DNA of 64,000 nucleotides, taken from positions 4,526,001 through 4,590,000 of the forward strand of contig NC_133298.1 in NCBI RefSeq assembly GCF_005239225.2, written 5' to 3'. Below, piece by piece: positions 25,590-38,690 of the stretch. Position 1 is the first letter of the stretch. Every line of letters starts with the position of its first letter. The notes below the pieces were generated by a model. It did not search any database, was not told the origin of the DNA, and saw only the letters and a program-made list of their open reading frames with translations. The stretch comes from Populus alba (lineage: Eukaryota > Streptophyta > Magnoliopsida > Malpighiales > Salicaceae). Position numbers and translations under genes: made by a program.

Positions 25590-28193
25590 ATGTCAAGAGA
25601 AGACACAGAAAGAGGAGGGGGAGTTAAGAGCAGAGGAAACACCAGCAACAGCTACTTATCATCAACTTCAACATACCCGATAGAAGACACAGAAGCTCAT
25701 TACTGGACATCATGGCTTGTACCTATGTTTGTGGTGGCAAATGTTGCTGTCTTCATTGTTGTGATGTGCATCAATAACTGTCCTAAACATTTACATACAA
25801 GACTTGAAGGGAAGTGCGTTGCAAGGTTTCTTGGGAGGTTTTCTTTTGAGCCTTTGAAAGATAATCCTCTCTTTGGTCCCTCTTCTGCCACGTACGTAAT
25901 TCACTTTCTTTGATTCACTTTTTGATCCTTGTATACTTTCTTCTTGTTTTTGCTTTTGCCTTTTCTGTTTCTTTTTGTTTCATGTCATTTTACTTTGATA
26001 AATACTAAATGCTGGTGGTGGTTTAAATTTCTTTACGAGTGAGCTTTTTAGATTCTTGGGGTGTTGTTTTTCAATGTTTTTTGATGGATCAAGTGAATTT
26101 GGGGAGGAATTTTGATTCCCTTTTGATTTGTGTAGATATGAATTTCGAAATTTGGCATTGCCTTGATGAATATGAAATGCCTTGTGTGTGGTTTCCATGG
26201 GGGGATTTTGATTGATCAGATACTTGAAGAGAGAATTTAGTGGATCTGCTTTAGAAGCTGATGTCCAAATCTCAATCACTGCATTTCATTGCAGTGCTCC
26301 CTGGCTGGTCTCTGTGGAGGCAAACGGCATGAATTTAGTGATTATTGGTCTCAGATACTATATATTTTTGTGGTGGATTCAAGGCTTCATCGGTGAAAAT
26401 TTGTGAAAATTTCATGGATCTGATGAAATAGTTTTTTCTCCAACATTTCTAACACTGAAAATATTCCTTTTGTGTGTGATTATTAAGGGGTATTTGATGT
26501 TTGGTGTCAGACTAATTAGCTTGTTGAAAGCTGTTGTTTCTTGGTTCATCATTGTCACTTGCATTAAGAAATGCCGAGGAAGGTAGAAGAAACATGATGT
26601 TGTTAATTGAAGCTTGTTCCTTCTGTTTTTTGAACTTGCAAAGACTGGAGAGGTTGGGAGCTCTTGAGCGGACCAAGGTTGTAGACAAGCACCAGGGATG
26701 GAGGCTTGTCACTTGTATCTGGTTGCATGCTGGTATTATCCATCTTCTTGCAAACATGCTGAGCCTGGTCTTCATTGGCATTCGTCTCGAGCAGCAATTT
26801 GGGTTTGGTAAGTAGCTATCAAAATCTGCCCTCCGAGGCCAATACTTCTGTGCTATCAATACCACCTGTAAAGTTCGACGAAACTTCAAGTCGAGCAGCA
26901 ATTTATGCTTCTGTTTCTAGTAGCACGACTAACCTTATGATAAGCTCCATTTTTGTCACAAATTGGCAGTTCGCATTGGAGTTGTTTATCTGCTGTCAGG
27001 ATTTGGCGGGAGTGTGCTTTCCTCTCTATTTATTAGAAACAATATCTCAGTTGGAGCCTCCGGTTCCCTTTTCGGGCTTCTTGGAGCAATGCTTTCAGAG
27101 CTAATTACAAACTGGAGTATCTATACCAACAAGGTCAGTGGGTGTTTGTACTGCCATTGTTCAAAACTCGGTACCATTTTCTGGCGATCCATCACTGTAT
27201 CGCAACCGTAGGGATACAATGGCATTTATACATGAACAAAACTTAGTTGCATCGATTTTTCTCCTCACTCCGGCCACTTGTTGCTTCCACAGGCTGCAGC
27301 TCTGCTTACACTACTGGTCATAATAGCCATTAACCTTGCAATAGGAATTCTGCCACACGTTGATAATTTTGCCCATATTGGTGGATTTCTGTCAGGATTC
27401 CTCCTGGGATTTGTTCTGCTTCCCCGTCCTCAATATGGCTGGGTAGAGCGTCGAAATGTTCCCTCCGGTGTTGGTGTCAAATCCAAGTACAGGGCTCACC
27501 AGTATGCTCTATGGCTGGTTTCTGTGATTCTGCTGATTGGAGGGTGAGTCGCTGCTCAAGCTCCAAATTATCAACTTGGAACTGTCATTTTCATTGATTT
27601 ATCATCTCCATGTCATTTGAATGTTCATTTTCATTAATCTCGCCGTCTCGAACACAACCTTATCATAAGCAGAACGACATAATATTATAGAGTCCTAAGA
27701 TGATTGCCAGGTTGGAGACCCATTTGCTGTTACCGAAAGGGCAAACAACTGGGACTGTTTCACTTAGCTGTGGACTGCAGATGCCCCTTGCCCAACATTA
27801 CCAGCCATTGAATACTCTAAACATATATTATACTAGTTTAGGATAATTCAAGAGACTTAAAAGATAAACTCATATTTAATAGTTACATGCATATATCTAG
27901 AAGACATTTAGAAGAACTAAAAGATACTTTGGATATAGACTTTAAAATTAATTCCAACACTTTCTGCTTGCCATTGCTTGAAGAGTTGGCATCCTTATCC
28001 GCCGATCTTTTTCTCCCATGATCAACGAGTCTTTACTTCCATTGATTCTGATGCTTTTACTTAAAAATGCAGATTCACAGTTGCATTGGTGATGTTGTTC
28101 AAGGGAGAAAATGGAAACGATCGTTGCCATTGGTGTCACTACCTCAGCTGTGTCCCTACTTCCAGATGGAAATGTAACGATAACAACCTTTAG
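25590..28193 (+). CDS. Rhomboid-like intramembrane serine protease (RBL family)
   Basis: Five exons: 25590-25891, 26644-26807, 26970-27133, 27293-27543, 28073-28193; 1002 bases, 333 residues. The cytosolic N terminus is polar; the first membrane helix is about residues 42-62 ([20 protein letters not shown]). It then shows the rhomboid order: [40 protein letters not shown], [15 protein letters not shown], the active-site GASG with Ser186, and [13 protein letters not shown] with catalytic His238. The C terminus has another helix and [15 protein letters not shown], typical of plant RBL1/RBL2-type proteins. Ser and His are both present, so it should be an active protease, acting in the secretory pathway (Golgi) by analogy with Arabidopsis RBL1 and RBL2. 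It ends sooner after the CVPTSRWKC motif than the Arabidopsis proteins as I remember them. Substrates are unknown. Confidence 0.95.
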
Positions 28194-29550
28194 TAGGGAA
28201 AACAAAGCTCATGGTCTAATTTATGGGTTTAATATTTCGATTTTTATATGTACAATTTGTATATTTATGCATAGTTTTAGGTTAGAAACTACTTTGGCTT
28301 GCTGTTTGCCTTCGTCATTGCTCATCATTTTCTACAGTAGAAAGTTCTTGTTTCCTGAAAAATAAAATAAAAAAATAACCGTGCCCTCATCATTTGTCTC
28401 CTCAGTGATTTGCTGCGTTTCAAACTATGTTTCGACCCTAAAAATATACAAAATTTGAATCTTAATTTTCACTGTACATACGTTAATGGATGAAAGCTAT
28501 TTTCTTTTCAAAGACTAATATTGCTTTTTATTATTTTTTATTTCCTTTTGATATAATGATAAAAAGGTATATTTAGATTAGATTCTTAAGGAATTTTGAG
28601 GGCACATCACTCAAAACATTTTAGAAGTAATTATCGATGATTATTTCATGAATACACTCTCCAAACTTATAAAAATGTTTAATGTTTTTAGATTCAAACT
28701 CATAAGTGATGATTTTTTTTATTTTTAATTATTAGCATATCATAATTATTAAACACAAAAATATCAATTTAATAAACCTATCAAAATGTTTTTATATCTA
28801 TAAAACCTCAATATCATATTTTCATATCAAAGAATCTAAAATCTAACTCTTGTTAACACCATCAATTCATTTGACTTTTTTTGGTATAATTTTTTTTTTT
28901 AACTTTTATATAGATTAAAGAATAATTCATTGATTTTGATAGAACTTTTCTACGTGGTTTTGTATTCAATATTATTTTTTAATCGTATTTTCCTTTTATT
29001 TTATTTTTTTTCATATATATGATATCATATAAGTGCAGTAGTGCACCATCCCAAGTTTTATTTTCCTTAAATTAATTTATCTCACATTAATGAGAAATAA
29101 TTGATAAATCAAACTGATTAATATGTTGTAGCATTATATTATAAGATTTATTAGTAATTAGTAATTGCTTGCATATTATGATTTATTGCTAATGACAAAA
29201 TAATTATTGTTAATCTTAATTTTCATGCAAGTTAAACTATAAATTAATAATTTTTTATTCGTTTATTTAAATAAATCTAAACCTTAATATTATATAGAAA
29301 TCGCATCATTATGGTGCAATTTTTGTATAAAATCTCGTATTTTATCATTCTAATATTATTTCACCCCTGCGAAATTAAATGTCAGGCTCCACCACTGCTA
29401 GAGGCTCATTCAACCACCATGAAAGAGCAGAGCACACACTCTTCATTTCACACCAACCCAGCTTAATCGACACTATGAATTTCCCATCTTGCACTAAAAA
29501 ACTCAACTGTTGAACTAATACAAGAGGGCTGTCGAAATCAAGTCTATAAC
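28194..29550. other. A+T-rich intergenic DNA
   Basis: The first ~180 bases are probably the rhomboid 3' untranslated region. Beyond that the DNA is A+T-rich with many short poly-A and poly-T tracts. No gene recognised. Confidence 0.5.
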
Positions 29551-29558
29551 ATGCTATA

Positions 29559-29883
29559 ATGACAGGAGTGCTATTGCTATAATGGGCTGTGGCAATGGCG
29601 GCCGATGTGGATTGCACCACCGTGGCAGGGTTCCTCACGGCTTGCTCCACGTTCATCACCCTTGGTACACCAGACCCGCTTCCAGGTTCACCATGTTGTG
29701 ATTCCATGATGAGCTTGAATGTGATTGCTGAATCTGGGAATAACATGAGGTCTATATGTCAATGCTTAATGGGCCTCGTCAAATACCTATAATCCTAACG
29801 CTACAGTCAATGCTACTTTTCCAGGCTTTTGTGAAGTAAATCTAGGGTTTGTTCTTGATCCTAATACAGATTGCTCCTTGTAA
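29559..29883 (+). pseudogene. Broken lipid-transfer-protein-like gene (8-Cys motif)
   Basis: The sequence encodes the full eight-cysteine pattern of nsLTP-like proteins: VDC, LTAC, GSPCC, SICQC, PGFC and TDC. There are two breaks. A TAA at 29580-29582 interrupts what should be the hydrophobic signal peptide (MTGVLLL-stop-WAVAMAADVDC). A net +1 shift near 29783-29788 moves YNPNATVNATFPGFC and the last two cysteines into another frame from the first six. Intact relatives are small secreted proteins that bind lipids in the cell wall or cuticle. A splice donor-like GTAAGC at 29880 and an acceptor at about 30093 could join a further 40-codon stretch (PRVEVKEIMTLVQGDADGRL) ending near 30212, but I do not recognise that part. 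The open minus-strand frame at 29375-29746 is only antisense to this remnant. Confidence 0.8.
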
Positions 29884-31761
29884 GCCTTTCTCCAGCCCAT
29901 CTAATCTCTGTTTCATTACATGATAGTACATTTGCCATTTTAAATAGGCTACCACTAACATTAGTACAATTTAGGAAGAGATATCCATCTTTTGTATCCT
30001 GTGGCTGATTCACAGCTGCCATCACCTGCTATCATAATAATGCCTCTCATCATTTCGTGTTATCTAATGCCTATATATTTACATGGAAATGCAGTGTACC
30101 TCGAGTTGAGGTCAAGGAAATTATGACGCTTGTCCAAGGTGATGCAGATGGGAGACTGAATAAGAAGCTTGTCTTCAAGGTGATGTCCATGGCGTTTGCT
30201 TCCTCGTTTTAAAGATGCACTGCTAGTAATTATCGTTTGAACAGATGCATTCATGAATCGAACATATCTTTTCACTTAAAGCTGTTTGTTTTTAATAATG
30301 CTCAATCAAAGCAGATCAATTGCTACTTTTCACCGAAAGAGATTGCATAACCACACAAAGTTGATTGGCATTTAGATTGGATTAGACAAGCTAAATCACT
30401 ATTCTCTCAAGAAATAGTAAGAGCAAATTCAAAGTTTAATTGTTGCCTTAGGATTTAATCTCACTCCATGTAATCTCATTTCATTCATGATCTTAGATCT
30501 TGATCATACTTGATTAACATTTCAGAGCGTGTGAATACCGCCACCCTATATATAAACCATATTTGACCTAGCGTCTATATATATATATATATATAAAAGA
30601 AATTGGGATTTCATAAACTAGCTAAATTGTAGAGAAAATTCTGATGTAATAAAATTTAAATATCAATAATTCTTCAAAGAATCAAATTTGTTCTGAAAAA
30701 TAAGTTAGACAATCTGTTTTTTATACTAGTTCTTGAACTAAATCCTAATCTTTATAGAAAAAAAATCTTTATTGAAAGTTATACGATTAATATAGAATCT
30801 AATTAGTATTAAGATTTCTAAACTAAGTAAGAAAAAAAAATTCTGAAATTGCAATTTCTAGGATCTGAAATTGAAGACAAAATGAGATGAAACAAAGACA
30901 ATTTGCACCCTCACGTGCTGTTTCAAGTCGTATTCCTCTGACTGAATTGTTCCTGCTGTCACCATCACAATTAAAAATTTCACATCATCAACATTCTTCA
31001 ACATAATGATTCCTTGGGCATGTTCTGGGAATCCAAAGCTTAATATTTGACTGATATAGGCACTAAACAAGATATAGAGGCTGCTCTTTTTAACCACGAT
31101 GCATTAGTGCATTCTTTTCACTTTGATATGTAGCCCTTTCAGACAACCATTGACAGATCAAATGGGACCATCCAATATAGATAAAACAAGTGAAATGATC
31201 TAGTTTCCGTGAATCCAGTGAGATAAAGATACAGATTTTGCTATCTGTCTGCTTCTAAACTCGTTAGCTTTGTGATTGATGTTGGCTTAACATGGCAGAA
31301 TTTTTTGGCATTTGTAAGCAAATATTGGCTATGCTAAGGACAGTCGCAGATCTTAACCCTCTATACGTCCTGATTCACGGCGAGGATCCGTGCTACATGC
31401 AGTCACGACTGTCTTCATCAAAATCCTTGTTCGAATGAAAATAGTTGAGCCGCTGGAACCAAACATTTCTTGCATAATGTTTCAACATGGCAGAAAAATT
31501 GGATCATATATTTAGACACAAGAAGAAACAAGAAATATGAGAAAATATGAGCAAACTATAATAACACTTGAACATTGTTGGAATAAAAGAAGGTACACGC
31601 ACAATTTTGGGATATTACATCAATCTGAAACACTCAAAATGTTAAAAGTTCAGTTCTGTAAGGACAAAGTTTGTCAGATCATGATCAAATAATTACAACA
31701 ATAGCATTTGCGCACACACCGGAAAAGGAAAAGGATAAACAGATAAGAAAATGAACAGTTG
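29884..31761. other. Intergenic region with possible spliced remnant exon
   Basis: Apart from the coding-like stretch around 30095-30212 described with the LTP pseudogene, I see no gene. A short TA run lies near 30577-30595. The final few hundred bases before 31762 are probably the 3' untranslated region of the IQD gene on the minus strand. Confidence 0.45.
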
Positions 31762-34700
31762 TCACCTTAAGTTGGAAGTTCCTAATCTATTCGAGTAGCC
31801 AGAAGGAAGTTCAGTATTTTGAGCAAAACCCCTTTCTGATCGAATGTCTGCATCATAATACCCTTGAACAGATCTTCTGCTCGAACCGTATTTCTCAAAC
31901 TCGAGCCTCTGCCTTGGGGCACTTTGTGACCTAACCTTGGCTCGAGATGATTCTGTGTTACACATGTAGTTGGGGTAACCAGGGTATCCATTAAAGAAGC
32001 CCCAAGAGCACTCACTCCTTGTGGGCGTAAAATGGTCTCCACCTTTTCTACCACTACTTCCAGGTCTAGATGTTGCAGAAAACAGACGAGGGCTATTCTC
32101 AGCTGTCCTTGAAACTGCTTCATCATTTCCTAGGGGTAATTTAAGAGAGTACAAAATTTCTCCTGAAGGGATGCTCGGCATTGGATTTGGTGCTTTTTTT
32201 GATATTTTTGATGGAGAGTCAAATGTCATAAAGCTCTGATTGTTATGATCTGAAGCCAAAGCATGCTGTGAAGTCTGAAATGTTCTATTACTTTGTTGGG
32301 ATTTCACACGGGGCTTCCAAGTGTCTACTTCAAGGATCTTGTCACTCCTCTCGTCATCAGCATGTCGATTTCTCAGTGGATTGCGGCCATGGTCATTCCA
32401 TAAACTTTCTTCCATCCAACGTTCTAGCCAATTTGAACCCAATTTTACTTTGTCAAAGTCAATGCTCTCCCTGAAGTTTGCATTTGAACCACATCTCTGC
32501 ATGTATTGAAATGGAAAAATGCAATCAGAGTTCCGTAGTGAATTGCTATAAATTGAAGGCATTGGGATAATCATTCAAAAGAATATATGAAAGCAATCAT
32601 GCGGTACCTTGAGAATTGAGGGCCCATCAAATTTGGTACTAGAAGCACGAAACAGGTGATCCTTGGAAGGACTTGCTGGGACCTGTGGTAAATGTAGTTA
32701 AGGGGTGGGTATCACAAAAGAAAAAAAGCACATATTTCAACAATCATATCAAAGCTTTATATCTTTTCTAGTTGAGTCATATGGGTATGCCTTGATCAGG
32801 TGGAGACCAGTTGTCTTGGCCTTGTAAATTCTGCAACTCATGGGTTTGCTCAATGAGATGCCAAGCAACAAGTGAGTTGGAAAATTGTTCACTCCATAAG
32901 ATAACAAAAAAGTTTGAAGGGAAAATGATGATAATTTAAGAGCCATCACTAAGATGCCCTCTTATGCTCATCACGGCTGTCTCTCAATCCACATCCGAAT
33001 ACCATATACCGTTCTTAAGGGACTAGTGTAACTTGAAAAATTGCAAAGCCAATTGCCTTTCAAGTTTATGGAGAAAGCACTTTCACCATGCTCCAAGCTC
33101 GGTTTCTTTGCATTCACATGCACCTTTTCTTCATTAAATAAACAAAAGATAGATTATATTTTACCAGTAAGTTGCCATGTGGATGTGGTCCTTCAAAAAT
33201 AAAGCATGGATGTGCATAGACATTTGTGCAGGCCCATGGCAAGCATTTGAAGTGCCATACTCAATCACTCGTAGCATATTTCAAACAGTTAGATATTTTT
33301 TAAAACCAACAACTAAATAAACAGAAAAGGAAGTATGCTTACAGCATAACGAGAATGGGAGGACTTGCTAGTAGTATGGCAAGAGTCGGACACATGACTG
33401 CGACCAGCACGGGCTCGAGCCTGCAGCCTCACTAATGTTTGCATACGCCTAAGCATGTCTGCTGTTTGCTTTCTCACAATGTGGCCTCTCACTAAGGCTT
33501 GAAGCTTCACCAATGCTTTTAGTGCCCTTAGTGCCCTCCTTGCCTTCATTGTCACCAGAAAAAAAAAAAATCAATATCCACTATACCAATCAAATGGATG
33601 TCAGAAAAACAAAATGCAGAACAATCATTAAGCACTTGTATTGCTACATGCCTTAACCATAACCAAATTTTAATATGAAAAAATAAACAAAAAAAATAAA
33701 AAAAAAGCGTTACATTATGGAATTATTTATGTTTCAAAGATCAAGTTCTTTTGGCACCAAATTCCAGGAATTTTAAATGCAATGGATCAGATAAGCATGC
33801 TATTTAAGAAGAATATGAGAGGCACGGAGTTCTTGAAAAGGAGGTGTGGGCTTAATCATTATTTCAGCACACAAAATTAAAAAAATAGAACATGGTAGTG
33901 GAAGGACTCAAACTTTCAACCAAATTGGCTGTAAAGTTGTTCTTGGGCAGATAAAATTGGAAAATCATTGCAAATTTAGGGACAGTGGTGTGAACTTTGA
34001 TAAGAAAAATTAACTGTCAAAAAATTATTTTCATCAATCAACTAAAGTTTGAAGTTGACAAATGAACAAAAAGCCACATTTCCCTTTAAAAAAAATATCA
34101 ACTTGCAAAGAAACACATCAAGCCCTAGACTCCAAAATCCAAGAACACCTTCAAATTCAAGCTACAACAATTTTAGAATGCAGGCCCTAATTAAATTGGT
34201 ACTAAAAATCCTGTCCCAGTTGGAGTGCTAATTACTCCTTCAATACCAGCTCATTTGACAATGATAACTTGGCCTGAACCTAGCACTTGCACATCTCATC
34301 CATATAATTCCATCCATATATGGTCCATTTGTTCATATTCCTAGATACATCATTTTGATAAACGTCCACCACAATACGGCTGTCATCATGAAAACCATTT
34401 CTCAAACTAATATATGCATCATTTCAACAATCATCAAAACATTTCTGGGATAAATTAAGAATTAACTTTTAAAGGATTAAATTAACCTGGAATGATGGTA
34501 TGCATAAAAAAAAATGGAAAGCAATTTGAAAAAAAAAAAAGCAATTCATAGCTGTGGGCATAATTCTGTGGGCTCCCTTTATATATATATATACATACTG
34601 TAGAATCATGAAAAAGCTGACACTCAACCCCATAAGGCCATAACAACCAGCACCATCACCAAAAAAGAAAGGAAAAAAGGTAGAGACCCTACACAGAGAA

Positions 34701-36120
34701 ATCACTCTGAATGTAGCAAGCAATCTGATCAACAAGTAAATACTACTTATTTTCTTCTTTTTTTTTAATGATCAAGGGCATTAAAATTTGAGCCAAAGGG
34801 AATTAAAAAAAATAAATTCAGATAAAAGGCTGGGAATTATGTTCCAGGGAAGAATGCTCATCATGTCATGAAGTCACAAGATGACACAAACACGTGCGAG
34901 GACATGAGACACAGGCAAAGGCAGATTTTTTTATTATATTTTTTTGAAAAAAAGAATAGAATCAATTCTGTTTGAGCTATAGCTAAAAGTTTGATGGTGA
35001 TATTACTCGAGGGTGTGACCCAATAGGCAAATACAGTAGTGTCGGTGTTACACGTTATTGGCCATAGAAGGAACTGTTTTTTGCTTTGTTTTCTTTTTGG
35101 GTTTTGGACCACCCTAAGAAAAGATATAGCCTTTGCATTATTTTTGTGGAAGGAATAGTTGTTATCACTTAATGAAACCAAGTGAAAAGGTAGTTGAATT
35201 TTGTAATTAATAATTTAAACACCATGAAGAAGAAGAAGAAGAAGAAGAAGAAGAAGATGAAGAAGAAGAAGAATTAGCTATAGCTTATTAACTTAATTAT
35301 TTTGCTAAGCGGGTTTTAATTTCTTAATTGCCAAGTCTCCAATTTGAAAAATTAAAAAATTTACCACCACAATTTATTATCTTGGAAATTGAATTTCTAT
35401 GCATTCAACAACTCAAGTTCCAAAAATTCTACCTTTATCATTTGAGGGACCAAAATGAAAGAAATACTACTCAAAACAAATTTTCTTTTTTTTTTGCAAA
35501 AATCAAAGAGAATTAAATCTTTCTGCATGCATCCCCAGATATTCCCAATTCCCAAGTAACAATAATAATATTGACCATTCAAATTCGTTTTCTTCGTCTA
35601 TTTATTTTCCTCTTAAATCAGGAGAGCTCAAAAAAAAAAAAAAACTCCGTGATGAATGACCAAAAGATCAAATCAAACAAAGAAACAAACGCAATGGCCC
35701 TCAAATTGAAGGGGTATTTGTGGATGAAAAAACTCATGAGCATGAAAGAAAAGAGAGGACACTTACCAAATAACCACGAAAGGCAGATTGAATTTTAACC
35801 GCCGACACTTCCTCCACAAACCGGCGGTGACTGCCACCAAGAACATTACCACCACCACCAGCACCACCACAACCAGCACCACCACTAGTCAATCTAACAA
35901 CCTCAGCAGCCGCTTGTGCAGCAGCAAGTGCAGCTTCAGCAACAGCAGCAGTAGCAGCTGCCACAGCTATTGCATGCTTATTAGCATCCAAATTATTAGC
36001 ATCATAAGGAGTAGTTGATAACAAAATTTGATCAACCTTCTTGGACTGTGACAAAGAGGGTGTTGTTTTTGAAGATCTAGACTTCTTCTTGGCACCAAAA
36101 AGTCGCCGGAAAAAACCCAT
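31762..36120 (-). CDS. IQ67-domain (IQD) calmodulin-binding protein
   Basis: Four coding exons: 36120-35767, 33543-33343, 32682-32608, 32496-31762; 454 residues. The N terminus [13 protein letters not shown] is basic. The IQ67 domain runs about residues 103-169: [14 protein letters not shown] then [39 protein letters not shown], giving three IQ-type repeats (IQxxxRGxxxR from residue 110). A phase-0 intron splits the first IQ repeat after Leu118, the hallmark of the family. The C-terminal half holds the WLERWM motif and, near the end, [18 protein letters not shown] and [15 protein letters not shown], which point to the IQD22-IQD24 subgroup. Family members link calmodulin to microtubules and the plasma membrane and influence cell shape. 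Residues about 50-95 are Ala/Gly-rich low complexity, locally expanded by trinucleotide-like coding repeats. Intron 1 is about 2.2 kb. Confidence 0.95.
33544..35766 (-). other. Intron 1 of the IQD gene, with a GAA repeat
   Basis: 2.2 kb intron inside the IQ67 domain. It contains an AAG/GAA trinucleotide run at about 35226-35274 and several A+T-rich tracts. Large first introns in plants often carry expression-enhancing elements, but nothing specific can be claimed here. Confidence 0.8.
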
Positions 36121-38611
36121 CTTTCATAGTTTAGAAAAGATGGGTTCTTCGAGAGATTTTGGTTAAAGAAAGCATTTTTAAGACAAGAAGAGAGAAAGAG
36201 AGAGAGTTCAGTCACTTTTGAAAGTATGGTGTTTTTTTAGCTAATGCAATGAGAACATGAGATGGGAGGTAGTTTGGATTTTTTAGGACAAGAGAGTCAG
36301 AGAGATTGGATTGTGTGTAAGAGAAGGTAAAGAGATAGACGCGACTGAATGGAGTTTGTGGGGTACGTGCCAAGGGTATTGAGAGGAGGGCACTAGGGTA
36401 GGGCATGCATGGGCCCATGAGGGACAATTTCTTGTTGAGTGCTAATTGAAATAAGATTTTTTATCTACATTATATATATTTTATCATTTTATTTTGATAT
36501 AAAGTTATTAAACTCGTATAAATTCTAGTCACTTGAAACACTGTTTTTATTTTTTTACAAAAAATTAATCCGAGTTTTGATATTGTTACTTCTCTAGCCT
36601 CATCAATTCTAATCCAATAAATCTAATTTAAGATGCCAATAATGAGCACGAACTGTCTTAGCCTTGCTGCCAATTTTTTTTTTTTAATGGAGGATGAAGT
36701 TTTCAAATGGAGGATGATGATTACTCTCTAGGATTTAGTTAATTATGGTTAGCTGTGATTTAAATGGTAGTTGATGGTCATTAGATTCATCACTGTGTGC
36801 AATGATTATTCTGTGTGTGGGTTTTGAGAGAAATGAAGGATATTACTGTTGAGATCTTCCTTCCACATTTTTTTCTTGAGGTGTAAACTTGGTGAAATCA
36901 TTTTGAAGTTCGAGAACTGTGGGCTTAATTAAGTTAATTATTTGTTACCATTTATATTCAAATCCTCACATGCTTTCTTTAAAATGCAGAAAAATTAAAG
37001 AAAAATCATTGTCTGGAATCATCGTGCAAATTTCATTACAAAAGTTTCTTTCCCATTCTGCTAGATTGGAGGGATGGCGCATGATCTTTCCCCGCATATT
37101 TATATTTATAAATAATTTTTCATATTAAAATATATGTTAATGTTATTTTTTTTATTTTTTAAAAATTAATTTTAAAATCAGTATATCAAAATAATTTAAA
37201 ACATACAAATTATATTAAATTTTAGTAAAAATAATTATAAATTTTGAATTTTTTAAAAATACGGTGCTTCCCAAACGGTTTCTTAAGACTATGGCATTTA
37301 ATTACTGTTTTACGTTGGAGGGATGGCATTTAAAGTCGATGATAAAAAATAATGAACTTTATTTTCCCTCCTGTAAAACAAAAGAAAGGACCTCATTTTC
37401 TTAATGCTGTCCTTTGAATTTTGAATTCATGTGATGGCATAAAACTAAAAAGGTGACCCATGTTCTAATCCATGCAAACTTATTTTGACTATCTGACCCA
37501 TGCTTGTTGGTCATCACTTATGGCAGCTATTTCTATACTTCAAAGGTTCAAAAATAACCTTTTTTTAAAAAAAAAAAAAAAAAAGAAGCAAAAGTTTATC
37601 TTCCATGAGAGTGTGGGGTTGGTAGCAAAGGGTCCAAGCATTAAATTGCCAAAAACAAGACACCTTCGGCACCTAACTGAATTAAGATGGAGTTCGAGTC
37701 AATTATGGTCGACGTCGAAAATCTTCTTTTCCAGTTTTGAATCTTGCTTATGCTTCGTGGACACATTTCAACTTTGTTGACCTTTCTTCCATACCATGAA
37801 CGTTCATCACGGGGCCGCCTGCTTCAAGTTTCCACTGTTTTTTTTTTTATTTTTTTTTCCCCAACTTGTATGGGTGACTAATGAATTTCTAGTTTTTTTC
37901 TCCTTTGGCAATACCTTTTTTTTTTTTTTTTGTGGTTATTGTGATCTGGGAACTTGAACATTCTGTAATCCATGCAAGAGCAATCTGAAACAAGTACTGG
38001 GCTAATCTAAAAGAGTCTTCAGTTTTGGTCCATTGGCTCTTCTTCTGGGAAAAAAAAAATTGTTTATTTGGATGGATGCTATATTGGCATGTGAATACCA
38101 TTAAAATTGAAGAGGGACTCACAATTCTAATTCTTTTATTCAAGCTGTTCCAAACCAAATTAATGGGAAAATAGAACGAAATCAATCCAAATGCATCAAT
38201 TTGATTCATTAAAACAAAGTTATTTATCTTTTATGTGTAGAGATTAAGTTATTTTTCAATTAAATTTTAATGTTTTTGTGGCTTCATTTAAACTTGGTTA
38301 CATTTGTATCAGAAATTTAATCTAATAGACAAAATTAGAGCGTTATCAAATGATTTGAACCACATCTCATGGGAACTAGGGGAACATAGAGGATTTTTGC
38401 AATGTAATAGCTAGGATGTTTTATGATCGATAGATATGATTCTGACAACTTTCCATCTGTGGCTATTAGCCCAAAAAAGCATCTTAGTGCTGTTCGTAAA
38501 TTTTGATGGCGTAGATCATTAGAAAACTCTAACCTTGAGTGTTATACCACATAAATTAGCAGATTAAGTCGAGTTATCAGTAATGAAAATAAATGGAGAT
38601 AGGTCTGAGAG
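36121..38611. other. IQD promoter and A+T-rich intergenic DNA
   Basis: About 36121-36420 is the likely leader and promoter of the IQD gene; it includes a CT/GA-rich patch near 36190-36205. About 37100-37290 is an A+T-rich block ending in 'GTGCTTCCCAAACGG', similar in style to the MITE-like units at 22.3, 23.8 and 50.6 kb. No gene recognised to 38611. Confidence 0.5.
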
Positions 38612-38690
38612 TGTAAAAAAACAATCTCAATCCAAAAGTTTAAGTTTTTAGGTGAGATTCCAGGATATATTTTATATTATTCTTCAATAC

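Noticed and set aside
29375..29746. Minus-strand open frame of 123 codons
   Set aside because: It is antisense to the LTP pseudogene, whose eight-cysteine pattern explains the sequence; the minus-strand protein has no family features.
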